The notes under the pieces: generated by a model
What the model was told of the DNA's origin: nothing
The model's input: the letters and a program-made list of their open reading frames with translations, nothing else
Database searches by the model: none
Part shown: piece after piece, positions 50,744 to 61,616 of the stretch
Layout: each line of letters starts with the position of its first letter
Position numbering within the stretch: the first letter of the stretch is position 1
Source: Aureobasidium sp. EXF-3400
Taxonomy: Eukaryota; Ascomycota; Dothideomycetes; Dothideales; Saccotheciaceae
Assembly (NCBI GenBank): GCA_024195585.1
Contig: SWBL01000008.1
Location: forward strand, 248,001-312,000
Reading direction: 5' to 3'
DNA: 64,000 nt
Position numbers and translations under genes: made by a program

Positions 50744-53173
50744 TCAACCAAGGTTGAACTCCGAAGCACCACCACCCATCATAGCCTTTGTCTTTGCACG
50801 CATTATCCTGGCTGCTTCCTGAGCATCAGTCATCTGTGGACCGTCGTCTCCGTCAGGTGCAGATTTCTTTTCGCCCGAACTCTTTGCACCCTTGACATTA
50901 GCCTTGTGACGAGAGTCCTTGGACTTCTTGGCATCATCCTTGCCGGGACGTAGACCGGGCACCTTGATGCTGCCAGGCTTGTCTCTAAGCGCAAATGCCT
51001 TAGCCAAGTGACCGAGGTGAAGAGTCTTGATGTTGAAGATTTCTCTCTCTGCCGCTACATGGGTGGCGTAAGCTCTGATGTGACTTTGGTATGCGCGGCG
51101 AGCCTGCTCGAGGTGCTTCGGGTTCTCGAGAGCCCATCTTTCGACATCCAGTTGCCAGTCAGTTGCCTTCTCTTCCCATTCGCGACCAGAAGAAACTGTG
51201 CCCGAAGTTGGCGTCAGACCCTTCTTCAACAGCTCAACAGCATCGTGTCGAGTGAGACCGTGTCCAGCATCTCGTCGATCTTCTTTCAAAATGTCGACGT
51301 ATCCTTCCTCGTTACCAGGTTGAAGGAAGATCAAGGCTCGACCGTCACGTCCTGCACGAGCGGTACGTCCAATACGATGGAGGTGATCATCTTTGCTGAA
51401 GGCGGGATCGTATTCGATGACAAAGTCGACGTTTGGAAGATCCAGACCACGAGAAGCAACATCAGTACATATCATGACCGAAGCATCCTTGTTGTTGGTA
51501 AAGGCCTTGAGCGTAGATGTACGAATATTTTGAGGCAGCGAACCGTGCATGCGGAAAATGGAAACATCGTTGTCTTTACCGGAGATGATTGGTGAAATAG
51601 CTTCAGTGCACGCATCGTCGATCGAACCTCCCTGTCTAATCTTGCCTGGAGCGAGCTTCTTTTCGTAATTTGATAATTCTTTCTCCTTTTCTTTCTTCGC
51701 TGGGGTCGTGATAGGGTTCATCTTATCCAGGTCAGATAGTTCCGGGTTCTTTTTCCTTTCCTCCTTAGCCTCGGATCCGGTGATTTTCTTTTGTCCACCA
51801 CGCGTCAGGACTTCGAAATGGAAATCGACGGAGTCGGCGCATGACATGAACACGATCGTCTTCATAACGGATCCCTTCCTTGCAAATGATCTACGAAGAA
51901 TGGCAGCAAGTGTGACCAGTCTCAACTTCGCAGGAACGACAGCGTATGACTGCTTCAACTGAGCGGGTGCTGAGAAGGCATGACCGTTCTTCTCTGCGTC
52001 TTCAGCATCTCTAGGCTTCTCGGCAGAAATTGACACAGCCTCCTTCAGAGTGATATTTCCCAGTCTTTCAACATCCATCTTGATGGTTGCGGAACACAAA
52101 ACGGTTGTTCGTTTCTCGGGCAGTCCAGGGATGGGTGTTTGCTGGACTTTTCGCATACGCAGATTCATCAAGGAGACAATCTTCTGAATGTCGTTTTCGA
52201 AACCAAGTTCCATCAGACGATCACCTTCGTCCAACACTAGCCATCTTACGTTGCTGACATCCAATCTCTCAGTGTGCTCCAGATGATCGACCAGACGACC
52301 AGGAGTAGCAACCAAAATGTTCAGACCTTTTCTTAATCTCGCCTTCTCGGACTGTTTCTTCTCTCCACCGATGACGGTTCCAGCAACAATCCAGTGGGCG
52401 GCTCCGAGTAACGACTCAAGGACAGTAGAAATCTGCTTGCTGAGTTCTCGCGTGGGCGCTAGAATGATGGCAAATAATCCAGAGTCTCGTGTAAGACCAC
52501 CGGTGCCACCGTTTGCTTTCCTTGCAGTCTCTGACATGGTAACCAGGCGTTGCACGATGGGAAGGAGGTAGGCCAGTGTTTTACCGGAACCAGTCTCGGC
52601 CTGGATAAAAGCGTCCGAGTCATCTTTCACCAACTGTGCAACAGCCTTGGCCTGAATAGCTGTTGGGGCCTTGATAGCCATCTTTTCTAGCAGGTGGCGA
52701 GCAACATTTGGCGATAGACCCAAGGAGGTGAATGTGTCGAGTTCGGAACTCAAGGGGGCGTTCGAAGGCTGGATAGGTTCTGCATCTTCTGCTTCCTCCT
52801 CTTCTTCAACGGGAGCGGTCGTGGCAGTTGGGTTGTAGGTGAACAAGGACGAGATGACTTCCTTCGGACGTTGTCGTGAGGCATTGGTGCTGTCTCTAGG
52901 ACCAGTGCGGCCAGTGGTATGTGTGGGCTTGTATTCACCTCCGTCGGTTCTTTGGCGCTTGAAGGGACGGGGTTCCGAATTCGAGCCTGACCGTACGTCG
53001 TTCTTTGCATCGTTATCCTTCTTATAATCCGGGTTGTTCTTGTTCTGGCCGTATTGCAAGGCCTTCTTCGCAGTCAAACGATCCTTCCAGCGGCCACCCT
53101 TGTATGCGGTAGTTTTGGGAGCCCACGGTTGGTCGCCAACCGCGAAATTCAAAAGCATTCCATCGTCAGCCAT
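50744..53173 (-). CDS. DBP7: ATP-dependent DEAD-box RNA helicase Dbp7
   Basis: An intronless frame encodes 809 residues. Helicase motifs run in order: Q motif region (APTAIQAKAV), I AETGSGKT, Ia PTRELSKQ, Ib ATPGRLVDHLE, II LDEGDRLMELGF, III CSATI, IV FMSCADSVDF, V CTDVASRGLDLPNVD and VI HRIGRTARAGRDG. Motif II reads DEGD rather than DEAD, as in Dbp7 orthologues. The N-terminal 140 residues are basic and disordered, and the C-terminus is Lys-rich. Dbp7 acts in the nucleolus in assembly of early pre-60S ribosomal particles. The gene overlaps no other coding region but its 3' end nearly touches ASA1. Confidence 0.95.
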   Translation of the reverse strand: MADDGMLLNFAVGDQPWAPKTTAYKGGRWKDRLTAKKALQYGQNKNNPDYKKDNDAKNDVRSGSNSEPRPFKRQRTDGGEYKPTHTTGRTGPRDSTNASRQRPKEVISSLFTYNPTATTAPVEEEEEAEDAEPIQPSNAPLSSELDTFTSLGLSPNVARHLLEKMAIKAPTAIQAKAVAQLVKDDSDAFIQAETGSGKTLAYLLPIVQRLVTMSETARKANGGTGGLTRDSGLFAIILAPTRELSKQISTVLESLLGAAHWIVAGTVIGGEKKQSEKARLRKGLNILVATPGRLVDHLEHTERLDVSNVRWLVLDEGDRLMELGFENDIQKIVSLMNLRMRKVQQTPIPGLPEKRTTVLCSATIKMDVERLGNITLKEAVSISAEKPRDAEDAEKNGHAFSAPAQLKQSYAVVPAKLRLVTLAAILRRSFARKGSVMKTIVFMSCADSVDFHFEVLTRGGQKKITGSEAKEERKKNPELSDLDKMNPITTPAKKEKEKELSNYEKKLAPGKIRQGGSIDDACTEAISPIISGKDNDVSIFRMHGSLPQNIRTSTLKAFTNNKDASVMICTDVASRGLDLPNVDFVIEYDPAFSKDDHLHRIGRTARAGRDGRALIFLQPGNEEGYVDILKEDRRDAGHGLTRHDAVELLKKGLTPTSGTVSSGREWEEKATDWQLDVERWALENPKHLEQARRAYQSHIRAYATHVAAEREIFNIKTLHLGHLAKAFALRDKPGSIKVPGLRPGKDDAKKSKDSRHKANVKGAKSSGEKKSAPDGDDGPQMTDAQEAARIMRAKTKAMMGGGASEFNLG

Positions 53174-53794
53174 GGTGAATGCAAATATTATGTGTCGACA
53201 CGAAAAGTTGATGCAGCGTCTGGAAAATTTCCAGACTGACCCAAACGGGAAGATTCAAGAAACCATCTGGGGTAAATCGAGCTTGGACCAGGCACATGTC
53301 CGCAACTCTCTCCCGAGCTGCCTCGTTGCCTTATCGCTGTCTTCCTCACCTGCACTTGTCAAGATTCATGCAAGAATCCTTGAGGTACTGCCGCAGACCG
53401 CTTGTGCTCAAGTTATCAAGGTAGTATTCAATATCATAAAGACTCGTGTCCCTGGACCATCACAGGGACACTTCGATTGGCTGCGTGAGATTGCTCTGCA
53501 GCCACGCGCCACTCTCTTGCCAGCAGCTTTCCACTTCAGCTCAGCCCAGCAAGCCCACACACCAGCTTTTGCTGCTAAATGGTTATGTCCTCGCTCATCA
53601 CCGAGTAGTTATGTTTCAGATGTGCCATGGGTTTGCTGATCTGCGTATGTGGCAGCGCTGAGACACGAGAAAACCGTTGAACCATGACGTGTGTCGAACA
53701 CCACCTACATGCTGATATGCATCCTGTGCCGCCTGCATATCAGAAAAAAATTCATATCCTGCTCTCTATCATCACAACTCTCATAATCGTCAAC
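53174..53794. other. Intergenic region, 621 bp, with an unsupported open frame
   Basis: A plus-strand frame from ATG 53163 to 53639 would encode 159 residues and overlaps the first codons of DBP7. It has no recognised domain and no splice signals, so it is not called. The rest is divergent promoter sequence. Confidence 0.4.
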
Positions 53795-54945
53795 ATGGCT
53801 CAAAGGATGCGAGCCGTACAGTACACTTCGGTACAGGGAGGATTTGAGAAGAACTTACGCTATACTGAAGGTAGTACAACTGTTCCCCTCTTCCCTTTTT
53901 GCGTAGTTCTGACCGTTCAATTCTCCAGAGGCCTTATGCCCACCCCACGATGAACAGATGCAACGTGGAGACCACATTATGGTCGAAGTCATCTCTGCCT
54001 CTATTAACCAACTGGATTGGAAGATGGCCGAGACTCCTGTTATCGGAAAGGCTTTGACTTACTCGTTCGCATCTTCCGCCACGATACCTGGCATGGACTA
54101 TTGTGGCAGAATCAAGTCAACGGGCTCTATCATTGATAGCTTCAGCATTGGCGAACTAGTCTATGGACGGCTAACCAGACCTACGTCTTCAGGAACTCTT
54201 GCTCAATATGTAAGGGTCTTGAATTGAAGAAATAGAACGATGAAATACTGATTTATGCTAGGTCAACATCGACCCCGGCACTTGTATACCACTTCCAGAA
54301 GGAGTCAACCCAGACCATGCTGCCACGATTGGTGTCGCTGGAGAGACGGCTTACCGTAGCATCGCGCCGAATGTGCACACTGGCGACAGGGTCTTCATCA
54401 ATGGAGGCTCCTCAGGCACGGGCACTTTCGGTATCCAAATTGCCAAACTTTTGGGCTGCCATGTCACCGTATCCTGCTCAACATCGACCATCGAACTTTG
54501 CAAAGAGCTCGGTGCAGATGATGTCTTCGATTATACAAAAAACGATCTCATAGCCAACCTAATCGAATCTGGGAGGACGGAACCGTTCGATCTTGTAGTA
54601 GATGACGTTGGTCAGCCAACAGATCTCTACAAAGAGTCCCATCTCTACCTCAAACCAGAGGGCAAGTTCATCTCGATCGGCAGCAAGAACGACATTGCCT
54701 CACTCGCAGCACGCACCCTTCCGACGTTCTTGGGTGGCGGCAGGCGCAAGTCGGAACAGGTCCACGTTCTGCTTGGAACACATCGGGACGATCTGGTCCA
54801 GCTTGGAAGATGGATGGCTGAGGGCAAGATCAGGGCTGTCATTGACTCGACTTATCCTCTGGCAGATGCGGCAGAGGCATATGCAAAATTGAAGGGTGGC
54901 CATACTCATGGAAAGATTGTAATTCGGGTGGGCGCGAAGAAATAA
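53795..54945 (+). CDS. Zinc-independent MDR oxidoreductase (quinone oxidoreductase-like)
   Basis: Exons 53795-53870, 53929-54209 and 54262-54945 (introns of 58 and 52 nt) encode 346 residues. The GroES-like N-domain contains VEVISASINQLDWKM and GMDYCGRI. The cofactor domain has the NAD(P) loop INGGSSGTGTFGIQIAKLLG, with the Gly pattern of NADPH-dependent quinone reductases. The catalytic and structural zinc Cys ligands of alcohol dehydrogenases are absent. The C-terminus carries the PLADAAEAYAKLKGGHTHGKIVI end typical of the family. Likely activity is NADPH-dependent reduction of quinones or alpha,beta-enones; the real substrate is unknown. The first exon codes only 25 residues. Confidence 0.88.
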
Positions 54946-55266
54946 GCCGGGCCAGGAGGTCTCGCGCATGTACAATAAGTAGACTATACAAGCTTTAATC
55001 GGGCTTTATCGTTGTCGCAATGGTGACTGGAAGGTGTGATCAGAAGCTGGGCGTATTTTGAAGCACAATCTGGGTATTGCCCATACTCAAAACCACCGCG
55101 TACTGTGTATACTCGACAACGAGCAGCTGCAATTTCGACTTGCCAAAATGGTGACAATGGGTTGAAAAAACGACATCGACCTCGCAGCGCGGGGACGAGC
55201 GACTCGAAGACTAAGCAAGACTTCCATTGTCATCACAGCACAGCTTAGCAGCACAGGCACGACAGG
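54946..55266. other. Intergenic region, 321 bp
   Basis: 3' UTR of the oxidoreductase and promoter of pantothenate synthetase. A 70-codon frame at 55036-55248 is not supported by any motif. Confidence 0.5.
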
Positions 55267-56405
55267 ATGGCCTTCCCGAGGTTCCGCTCCTTCCAAGGTA
55301 TATACTGCTTACTTCGGCGCTCTTTTGAGAGGACACTATCTCACAGCTCATAGCGGTCTCACAATGCCTCCCATACACGCCGAGCGTCGTCAGACGCGCG
55401 ATACATACTTTTCGCGAAGTCCAGCCCCTCCGCACATTCAGAAAAGAGCTTCAGGCATCTCAAAGGACAGTGGGCTTCGTCCCAACTATGGGCGCATTGC
55501 ATGAGGGTCACATCTCATTAATGCGTCAAGCCGCCGCCGAGAACACCGATGTCTTCGTGAGCATTTACGTCAATCCTACTCAGTTCGGCGTCAATGAGGA
55601 TTTGGACAGCTACCCGAAGACATGGCAAGAGGATATGGATAAGCTACAAGCTCTCAACGACGAACTTCAGGTCAAGGAAGGGTCCGGGAAAATTACCGCC
55701 ATCTTTGCACCCATCACCAAGACCATGTACCCGACACTGCCGCCAACATCTGAAATCACAGGCCCAGGATCCTTCGTTACAATCACACCTTTGGGGAGCC
55801 TGCTTGAAGGCGCCTCGCGCCCAGTCTTCTTCCGTGGTGTTGCTACTGTCTGTATGAAGCTGTTCAACATCGTCATGCCTGAGCGCGTCTACTTTGGACA
55901 AAAAGACGTTCAGCAGACGGTCGTTATCAAGCGCATGGTGAAGGACTTCCACCTTGATACCGAGGTCAAGATTGGGCCAACAGAACGTGAGGCTGATGGT
56001 TTGGCCATGAGCTCGAGGAACGTCTATCTAGGTGCAAGGAGAAGGGAGGTGGGTGTAGTCTTGTCGCGTGCCCTCAAAGCCGCCGAGAAGAAGTATCTGC
56101 AAGGAAAGCGTCTTCGTGCTGATATCCTATGGCCCGCAAACGAGGTCTCAACAAGCAAGATGATGGAACAGGACGACCTGCCTCCATCCAAGCGTGCTAG
56201 GGTCGAGGTGGACTACATCTCGCTGGCAGACCCAGATACCATGGAGGAGATCGAGGTCGTGGATGCCTCCAAGGGGGCCATTCTCAGTGGAGCTATGAAG
56301 ATGCTGCCTCTGGAAGAACCTCAAGAAGGGGAGGATTGCGGTCTAGGTGGCGGCGTTGTTCCCGTCAGACTGATTGACAACATTATCCTACAACCGATAA
56401 ACTAA
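55267..56405 (+). CDS. PAN6: Pantothenate synthetase (pantoate--beta-alanine ligase)
   Basis: A 31-nt first exon (55267-55297, MAFPRFRSFQ) joins 55354-56405 across a 56-nt intron, giving 360 residues. This join is the only one found that supplies a Met in frame with the conserved N-terminus VQPLRTFRKELQ. The ligase motifs are GFVPTMGALHEGHISLM (with the HIGH-like HEGH), VNPTQF, FGQKDVQQ and READGLAMSSRN. The enzyme joins pantoate and beta-alanine with ATP, the last step before CoA synthesis from pantothenate. A fungal insert of about 30 residues (SKMMEQDDLPPSKRARVE) interrupts the C-terminal domain. The start Met is supported by frame and by a good splice acceptor (TCATAG), not by direct homology. 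Confidence 0.9.
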
Positions 56406-57474
56406 ACAATGAATACAGGGCAATATGCTCAAGGACATCTTGTCCGAGAAGGAAAATACTCCTGTGAAGATGAATTATGTGTCTGAATATTGCATGGAAA
56501 GATCGCCATATATGGATGTTACCCAAGATAGCAGATCGATAGGCCCGATGTACAGAACAACCAAATTAGCCTTGTGTTCCCTCGGATTGTTTGACATGCA
56601 GCATGCTGAGAATATGGAAATAATAAACAACGGCAAGTCGGTGCACGATGTCGCCGGCTAGTGTTGATGATGGTTCGTCGATCCCTGCCGAGACCTTCGA
56701 AGTCCGTAGCGGGGAAGCCTTTTTCAAGACCTCATGACGATCTTGCTGCATACCTGCATGTTCAATCCTTGGTTACTCTGCCGTTTGACTGCGCCAACAA
56801 CGAGGCTTCCGCCGTGTTGTTTTCACGACGCACTGCCTTATGTTACACCACTGATCCCGTGAACCGCAAGCCCTGCGAGGCGAAGATGGATATGTGTCTT
56901 GGTCTCTCCAGCAGCCTAAGAATCACAATCTGGCTTGAGCCAGTGATGATGCTCGACAAAAAGAACAAGAGGGAGCACAAAGTCTGTCTTTAACAAGCCG
57001 CTGTCATGATAAGGCCCACAGATGCTGTTTTAATCCTGGTCAAATCCTCTTCAGTACATGACTCATACGTACGTCGGCTCTCCAACCCAAACACCTCGAC
57101 CATGGGGCGAAATCAATGATGCCACTGCGCGTACTACCCTCCCTTAGCAACAGCCCAATCCTGTTGGTATATCCCCCAAGGTAAGTTTAGTCAATCGGAC
57201 AACCGGCATTGGCATCCCACCGATGGATGCCTTCCATACGATGCGTAAGTGTGGTGGAGCAAATGGTAAATGTTCTGGCCTTGGTTTGCCCTCTCGCTCG
57301 CGTGGCTGTATGTTCTTCTTCTCCATCTCTCCCCAGCCACTGCTTTTTCATCTCCTGCATTCCTGACAGCCCTTAGTGATTTCTGATGGTCAGTAGTGTC
57401 TGAAACGTTTCTGCATTTTCTTGTGCAGGAACAACAAGTTTGTGTGTCATGAATAGGTTTAACGTCGATCCCAG
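56406..57474. other. Intergenic region, 1.07 kb, probable 5' exon(s) of the next gene
   Basis: A consensus donor (CAAG|GTAAGT) lies at 57181, preceded by two adjacent ATGs (57116, 57119). An acceptor-like CTTGTGCAG ends near 57428. These may belong to a 5' exon of the DUF3112 gene, but the frame of the candidate exon does not join the body correctly. Frames at 56425-56661 and 56661-56993 have no motif. Confidence 0.4.
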
Positions 57475-58829
57475 GCTTTCAAGCGTGAGAGTGCGCCATA
57501 TAGGCCAGAAGCCCAAGATTTGGGTGGTGTACCAACAAAGGCCGTCGACATACCAGTATGCGCTGTCTTCATGGTCCTATACATCATCGCTGGTGCCTTG
57601 CACATGGCAACCTTCCAGAAGAACAAGAAGAGGGGAAAGAAGTTCATCTTCGGTGGAATGATGTTTGGTAAAGCCATGCAGTTCTTAACCTTCACATCCA
57701 TCATCATAGCTGACACTGGCTTATAGGTCTCTGCAAGATCCGTGTTGTAACACTAAGTCTTCGAATGGCGTGGGCATGCTACCCACAGAGCATTCGATTG
57801 GGCATTGCAGCACAGGTCTTTGTCAACATTGGTGTCGTCTTGCTGTACTTTGTCGACCTTTTCTTCACGCAGCGCATCGTCAGAGCTCAACATCCCAACT
57901 TTGGCTGGAGCAAGATTTTCTCACCACTGATTCCTATTGTCTGCGTCATCACCGTCTTGACCATCATCGCTTTGATTGTTGGCGTTATTCAGTCCTTCTA
58001 CACCTTGAACACCAACATCCACCGGATTGACCGCATCATTGAGCTTTATGGATCAACAGCTTTCTCTGTCATCGCCTTCCTTCCCATCTTCATTGTCTCT
58101 CTATCGACACTTGCACGACAAATTCCCAGCATACGCGGGCAAAAGGCAATGGACAAGTTTGGAGAAGGTAAAATGAGCACGAAAATCATCATTGTACTGG
58201 CCAGTGCGACTCTTTTGACTCTTGCCGCCTCCATCAAGGCCGGCACTGGTTACTTGCCATCCATTCCTCTCGTCAGCAACAGCAATCCACCGGTAGCCGA
58301 ACCCACCCCCTGGTACTTCAACCGCGGTATCTTCTACGCCTTTGGCTTCGGTGTTGAGATCATTATTTTGTTCTTCTTTATGGCTGTAAGGGTGGACAAG
58401 CGCTTCATCATCCCAGACGGCGCAAAAGGTCCTTACAGCTACGCTGGCGGCTTCGTCTTCGCAGGCGAAAGCGGAAACGAAAAGTCCAGATTGGGCCAAC
58501 GCGATTCTACTCGCAACCTCACGGGCAGCTCACAATCATTGCAGTCATGGGGTGGTTCGACTCGTCGTGGTAGAAGCAAGCCTCCTTCCATCATCAGTTG
58601 GGGTGGTATCAGTCAGGCAGACACCGAAATGGGAATTGGCGAGGATGGTATTGAGCCCGTGCCTTATGTGACGGTCGAGGATGGCGAGAATGCTATACCT
58701 GCGAGCATCGAAGGTGCTGAACAAGAGATGGGCTGGGATTCAAAGAGTGGAAAGTGGATGCTCAGGCCTGTCTCCAACATGTCTGCAGTCTCGACTGCTA
58801 TGCCAGTAGTGGCCAGAGAGGAAGTTTAG
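57475..58829 (+). CDS. Seven-helix membrane protein of the DUF3112 family (5' end unresolved)
   Basis: Exons 57475-57667 and 57727-58829 (59-nt intron) are clear; translation must start further upstream, because the frame opens at an acceptor (GATCCCAG) with no Met. The body starts with APYRPEAQDLGGVPTKAVDIP, the typical entry of DUF3112 proteins. Seven hydrophobic segments follow, the first being VCAVFMVLYIIAGALHM. A conserved segment RIDRIIELYG lies after helix 4. The C-terminal 120 residues are hydrophilic, Ser/Gly-rich and probably cytosolic. The topology resembles fungal receptor-like seven-helix proteins, but the function of DUF3112 is unknown. The neighbouring GPN2 gene is convergent, 158 bp away. 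Confidence 0.8.
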
Positions 58830-58987
58830 GCGATGGATGTTACTTTGGAGGATCAATATGCCCAGATGTCTGCCAACAGGATTTTAGGCAACAGGCGTTT
58901 CTGAACAGTCGAGCGAGGAGTTATTGTTTGTCGTGATGTCGTTTTGGATTCTTGTAAATATCTCTTGATGAATTCACAAATCAGTAC

Positions 58988-60216
58988 TTAGTCTTTCCTG
59001 ATGATCTTGATGCCGTTATCGTTGCCGGTTGACTGTTTGTTGAGGAAGGCAGCCTGCATCGCTTCGAGATCCTCATCGTCGTCAAGTTTATTGCCGGACA
59101 CGTGCGTATCTTGTACTGATGACGGCTCCTGTGCAGGTACGCGTCTGACTTCGGGCTGGCCTGTTTGGCGAGCTTCTTCTGCTTTCTGGTCCTCGATCTG
59201 TTGCCTCTCCATGTCATCAAACTCATCACGTCTGTCGATCCAACGTTCTTGGACATCCCTGACATCGATCTTTCCACCCCAGCCTTCCTGCATGGCAACC
59301 TGCCAGACCGAGTCGTTTGTGCCCTTGTCTGTGCCAAAGACATAACCACTAGCACGATCAATAGCGTGCAGCAAGTTTGTCATGGAGACCTTGTCTTCGA
59401 CGGCAAGGGTCTCGAAAGCGACAAGACCAAAATCACCGATCAGTTGAATTAGAGCTTCGTTAAGGGCAGTAAACTTTGATTCCGGGAGCTTGGGAATGTC
59501 GCTGTTTCCAGCACGATCTTGTAGGTTCTCGACGGATGTGTTGTTCTGTTCGGCCTCGAGATGTGGTAAAAGGTAGTCCAGGTCTTGAACTTCGGTATAG
59601 TAGTCTAGATTGAATGGTAGAGGCTCGGAATTCTTTGCGAGATTGTCGATCTTGGTCAAAACGTTGACAAGAGGGAATGGAAGATGGAGCATGCTGCGCA
59701 GGCATAGCAAGAGGGAGGAGATATACAAGGTAGGACGTGAGAGAGTGAGGGAGTCGAGGAGATGGACAACAATTAGCTGCAACGAGTTAGTCAGGCAAAG
59801 GTTAAGTGGAGAGAGAGGAGGCGGACTCTGTAACCGATCTTTTCGAGACGGTGGAACAAGTTGGGCATTGTATTGTGATGTGTAAATAGTTCGACCTGGC
59901 CAGGGCAGTCGAAGAGGATATACGAGTCCTTAAATTCCTTCAAGCCTTCTTCAAGCCACTCAAAGTTCTCTTGCAGCTCTTCGAGGGCATACATGACACC
60001 ACCATTAGGACCCAGCTCTTCCTGTTCCATGACTTCTTCCAGCGAGACCAGGTCGCGAATGTCGAGGGCGCATGGGTATGAAGTTTTGTCGTTGGCAGGG
60101 TCAAGGTTGACGACGGCGCATTTGCGATCGATGGCCGTGAGGAACTGGTGCATGCCATCACAGTATGTTGACTTGCCCGCGCCAGGCGGGCCGATGACTA
60201 GTTGTGCGAAAGGCAT
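58988..60216 (-). CDS. GPN2: GPN-loop GTPase 2
   Basis: Exons 60216-59827 and 59776-58988 (50-nt intron with CTGACTAAC branch) encode 392 residues. The P-loop GPPGAGKST is at residues 9-17 right after MPFAQLVI. The family-defining GPN triplet is in ELGPNGGVMYA. ILFDCPGQVELF is the G3 region and LTKIDNL the base-specificity motif. The donor GTCCGC is non-consensus, but the join restores the conserved KIGYR-LIVVHLLD. Gpn2 acts with Npa3/Gpn1 in assembling and importing RNA polymerases II and III. The C-terminal third is acidic and coiled-coil-like. The start at 60216 is chosen over the in-frame ATG at 60363, which would add 49 unrelated residues. Confidence 0.93.
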
Positions 60217-60372
60217 GTTCGTGAGATGTGACAGGTGATGGCGAAAGAAACAATCAGTCAATAATTGTTTGCAATGACGAACGAGTGCCCCGCAAACATT
60301 CGAGGCCGACGAGAAGCTCCCACTCTTGACTTTGCTCGAGATGCTTCTTTCCCACAACATCATTACACAACC
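60217..60372. promoter_or_regulatory. Short bidirectional promoter of GPN2 and BUB3
   Basis: Only 156 bp separate the two start codons. The leaders must be short or overlap. No TATA box is visible. Confidence 0.5.
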
Positions 60373-61493
60373 ATGAGTGGTAACCCTCCTTCTAGCCTGC
60401 TCTCTTCTGCTCCTACTGACTTCCTCTCACAGCCCAAATAGAACTCGCAAACGCGCCGTCCGACGCCATCTCAGCTGTCCGCTTCGCTCCCCAATCACCA
60501 AACCGTCTGCTAGTCGCATCTTGGGATCGCAATGTCTACCTTTACGACACAAAGAGCGGAGAACAGGGCAGCCTGTTGCAAAAGATAGAACATCGCGCTC
60601 CCGTTCTGGACATCTGCTTTGGCGACGACGACTCGACTGCTTTCAGTGCTGGCCTCGACTGGGATGTTAACAGGATCAACCTCGAAACTGGCGAGAAGAC
60701 TGTCATATCATCACACCAGGCCGGTGTCAAATCTATCGTCTACTCGGACAAGCACCATCTGCTCGTCTCAGCCTCGTGGGACAGCACTCTTCACGTCCAC
60801 ATTCTCAACAACGGCAATGTCGCCCATGCTCCCTCGACCGTTCCCCTGCCATCCAAGCCCTTCTCCATTTCTCTGACCCCTACGAAACTCGTTGTCGCCA
60901 TGGCTTCGCGCCAAATCTTCATATACGACCTGGCCGCGCTCAAGATGCTCACCTCGCAATCTGCTCCTTCTCAGGAATCAGGAAATCAGAGCATCCTCGA
61001 GCTTCAACCGTGGCAGCAGCGCGAGAGCAGTCTCAAATTCATGACGCGCGCTGTTTGCTGTATGCCTAACGACCAGGGCTACGCACTTTCTTCAATCGAG
61101 GGCCGTGTCGGTGTTGAGTGGTTCGATCCCTCGGCCGAATCTCAAAGCCGCAAGTACGCTTTCAAGTGTCACAGACAGGCCGATGACGGCGTTGATGTTG
61201 TCTATCCTGTTAACGCCCTAGCCTTCCACCCCGTACACCAAGGGACATTCGTCAGTGGAGGTGGTGATGGCTTCGTGGTACTATGGGACGGCGTTACCAA
61301 GCGCAGAATCAGGCAGTACCAGGCATACCCTTCCAGTGTCTCAAGTGTCTCATGGAGCTCCGATGGTAGGTATTTGGCCATCGCCATCAGTCCTGGCTTC
61401 GAAGACGGAAAGGAGGTCATTTCAGAGGGTCAGGTCAAGCTGTTCATTAGAGAACTCGCGGACGGAGAAGCAAAGGGCAAGAGTGCCAAATAG
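60373..61493 (+). CDS. BUB3: Spindle checkpoint WD-repeat protein Bub3
   Basis: A 7-nt first coding exon (60373-60379, ATGAGTG) joins 60433-61493 across a 53-nt intron, giving 355 residues. The N-terminal block AISAVRFAPQSPNRLLVASWDRN is characteristic of Bub3. WD-like blades follow: HRAPVLDICFGDD, HQAGVKSIVYS, FMTRAVCCMPND with GRVGVEWFD, and YPVNALAFHPVHQGTFVSGGGDGFV. Bub3 binds Bub1 and Mad3/BubR1 at unattached kinetochores and delays anaphase. The related mRNA export factor Rae1/Gle2 is the main alternative, but the EGRVGVEW blade and YPVNALAFHP fit Bub3 better. The gene converges with POP5, 123 bp away. Confidence 0.92.
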
Positions 61494-61616
61494 ACATGGA
61501 AGATGATGCAGGACCTTAGAAAAATGGTTTTTGATACATTAGCGTAGGCGTTTTCGTCCTTGTTTTTCCAAGGGCTTGATATGGAAATTTATGCCTTTCT
61601 CTTTTGCCTAATCTCT

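Noticed and set aside
53034..53639. 201-codon plus-strand frame overlapping the start of DBP7
   Set aside because: Its first part is antisense to DBP7 coding sequence, and the remainder has no recognised domain or splice signals. An orphan gene from 53163 is possible but unsupported.
60217..60363. N-terminal extension of GPN2 from ATG 60363
   Set aside because: The added 49 residues do not resemble GPN proteins, whose P-loop starts about eight residues after the initiator Met, and they would overlap the BUB3 leader.
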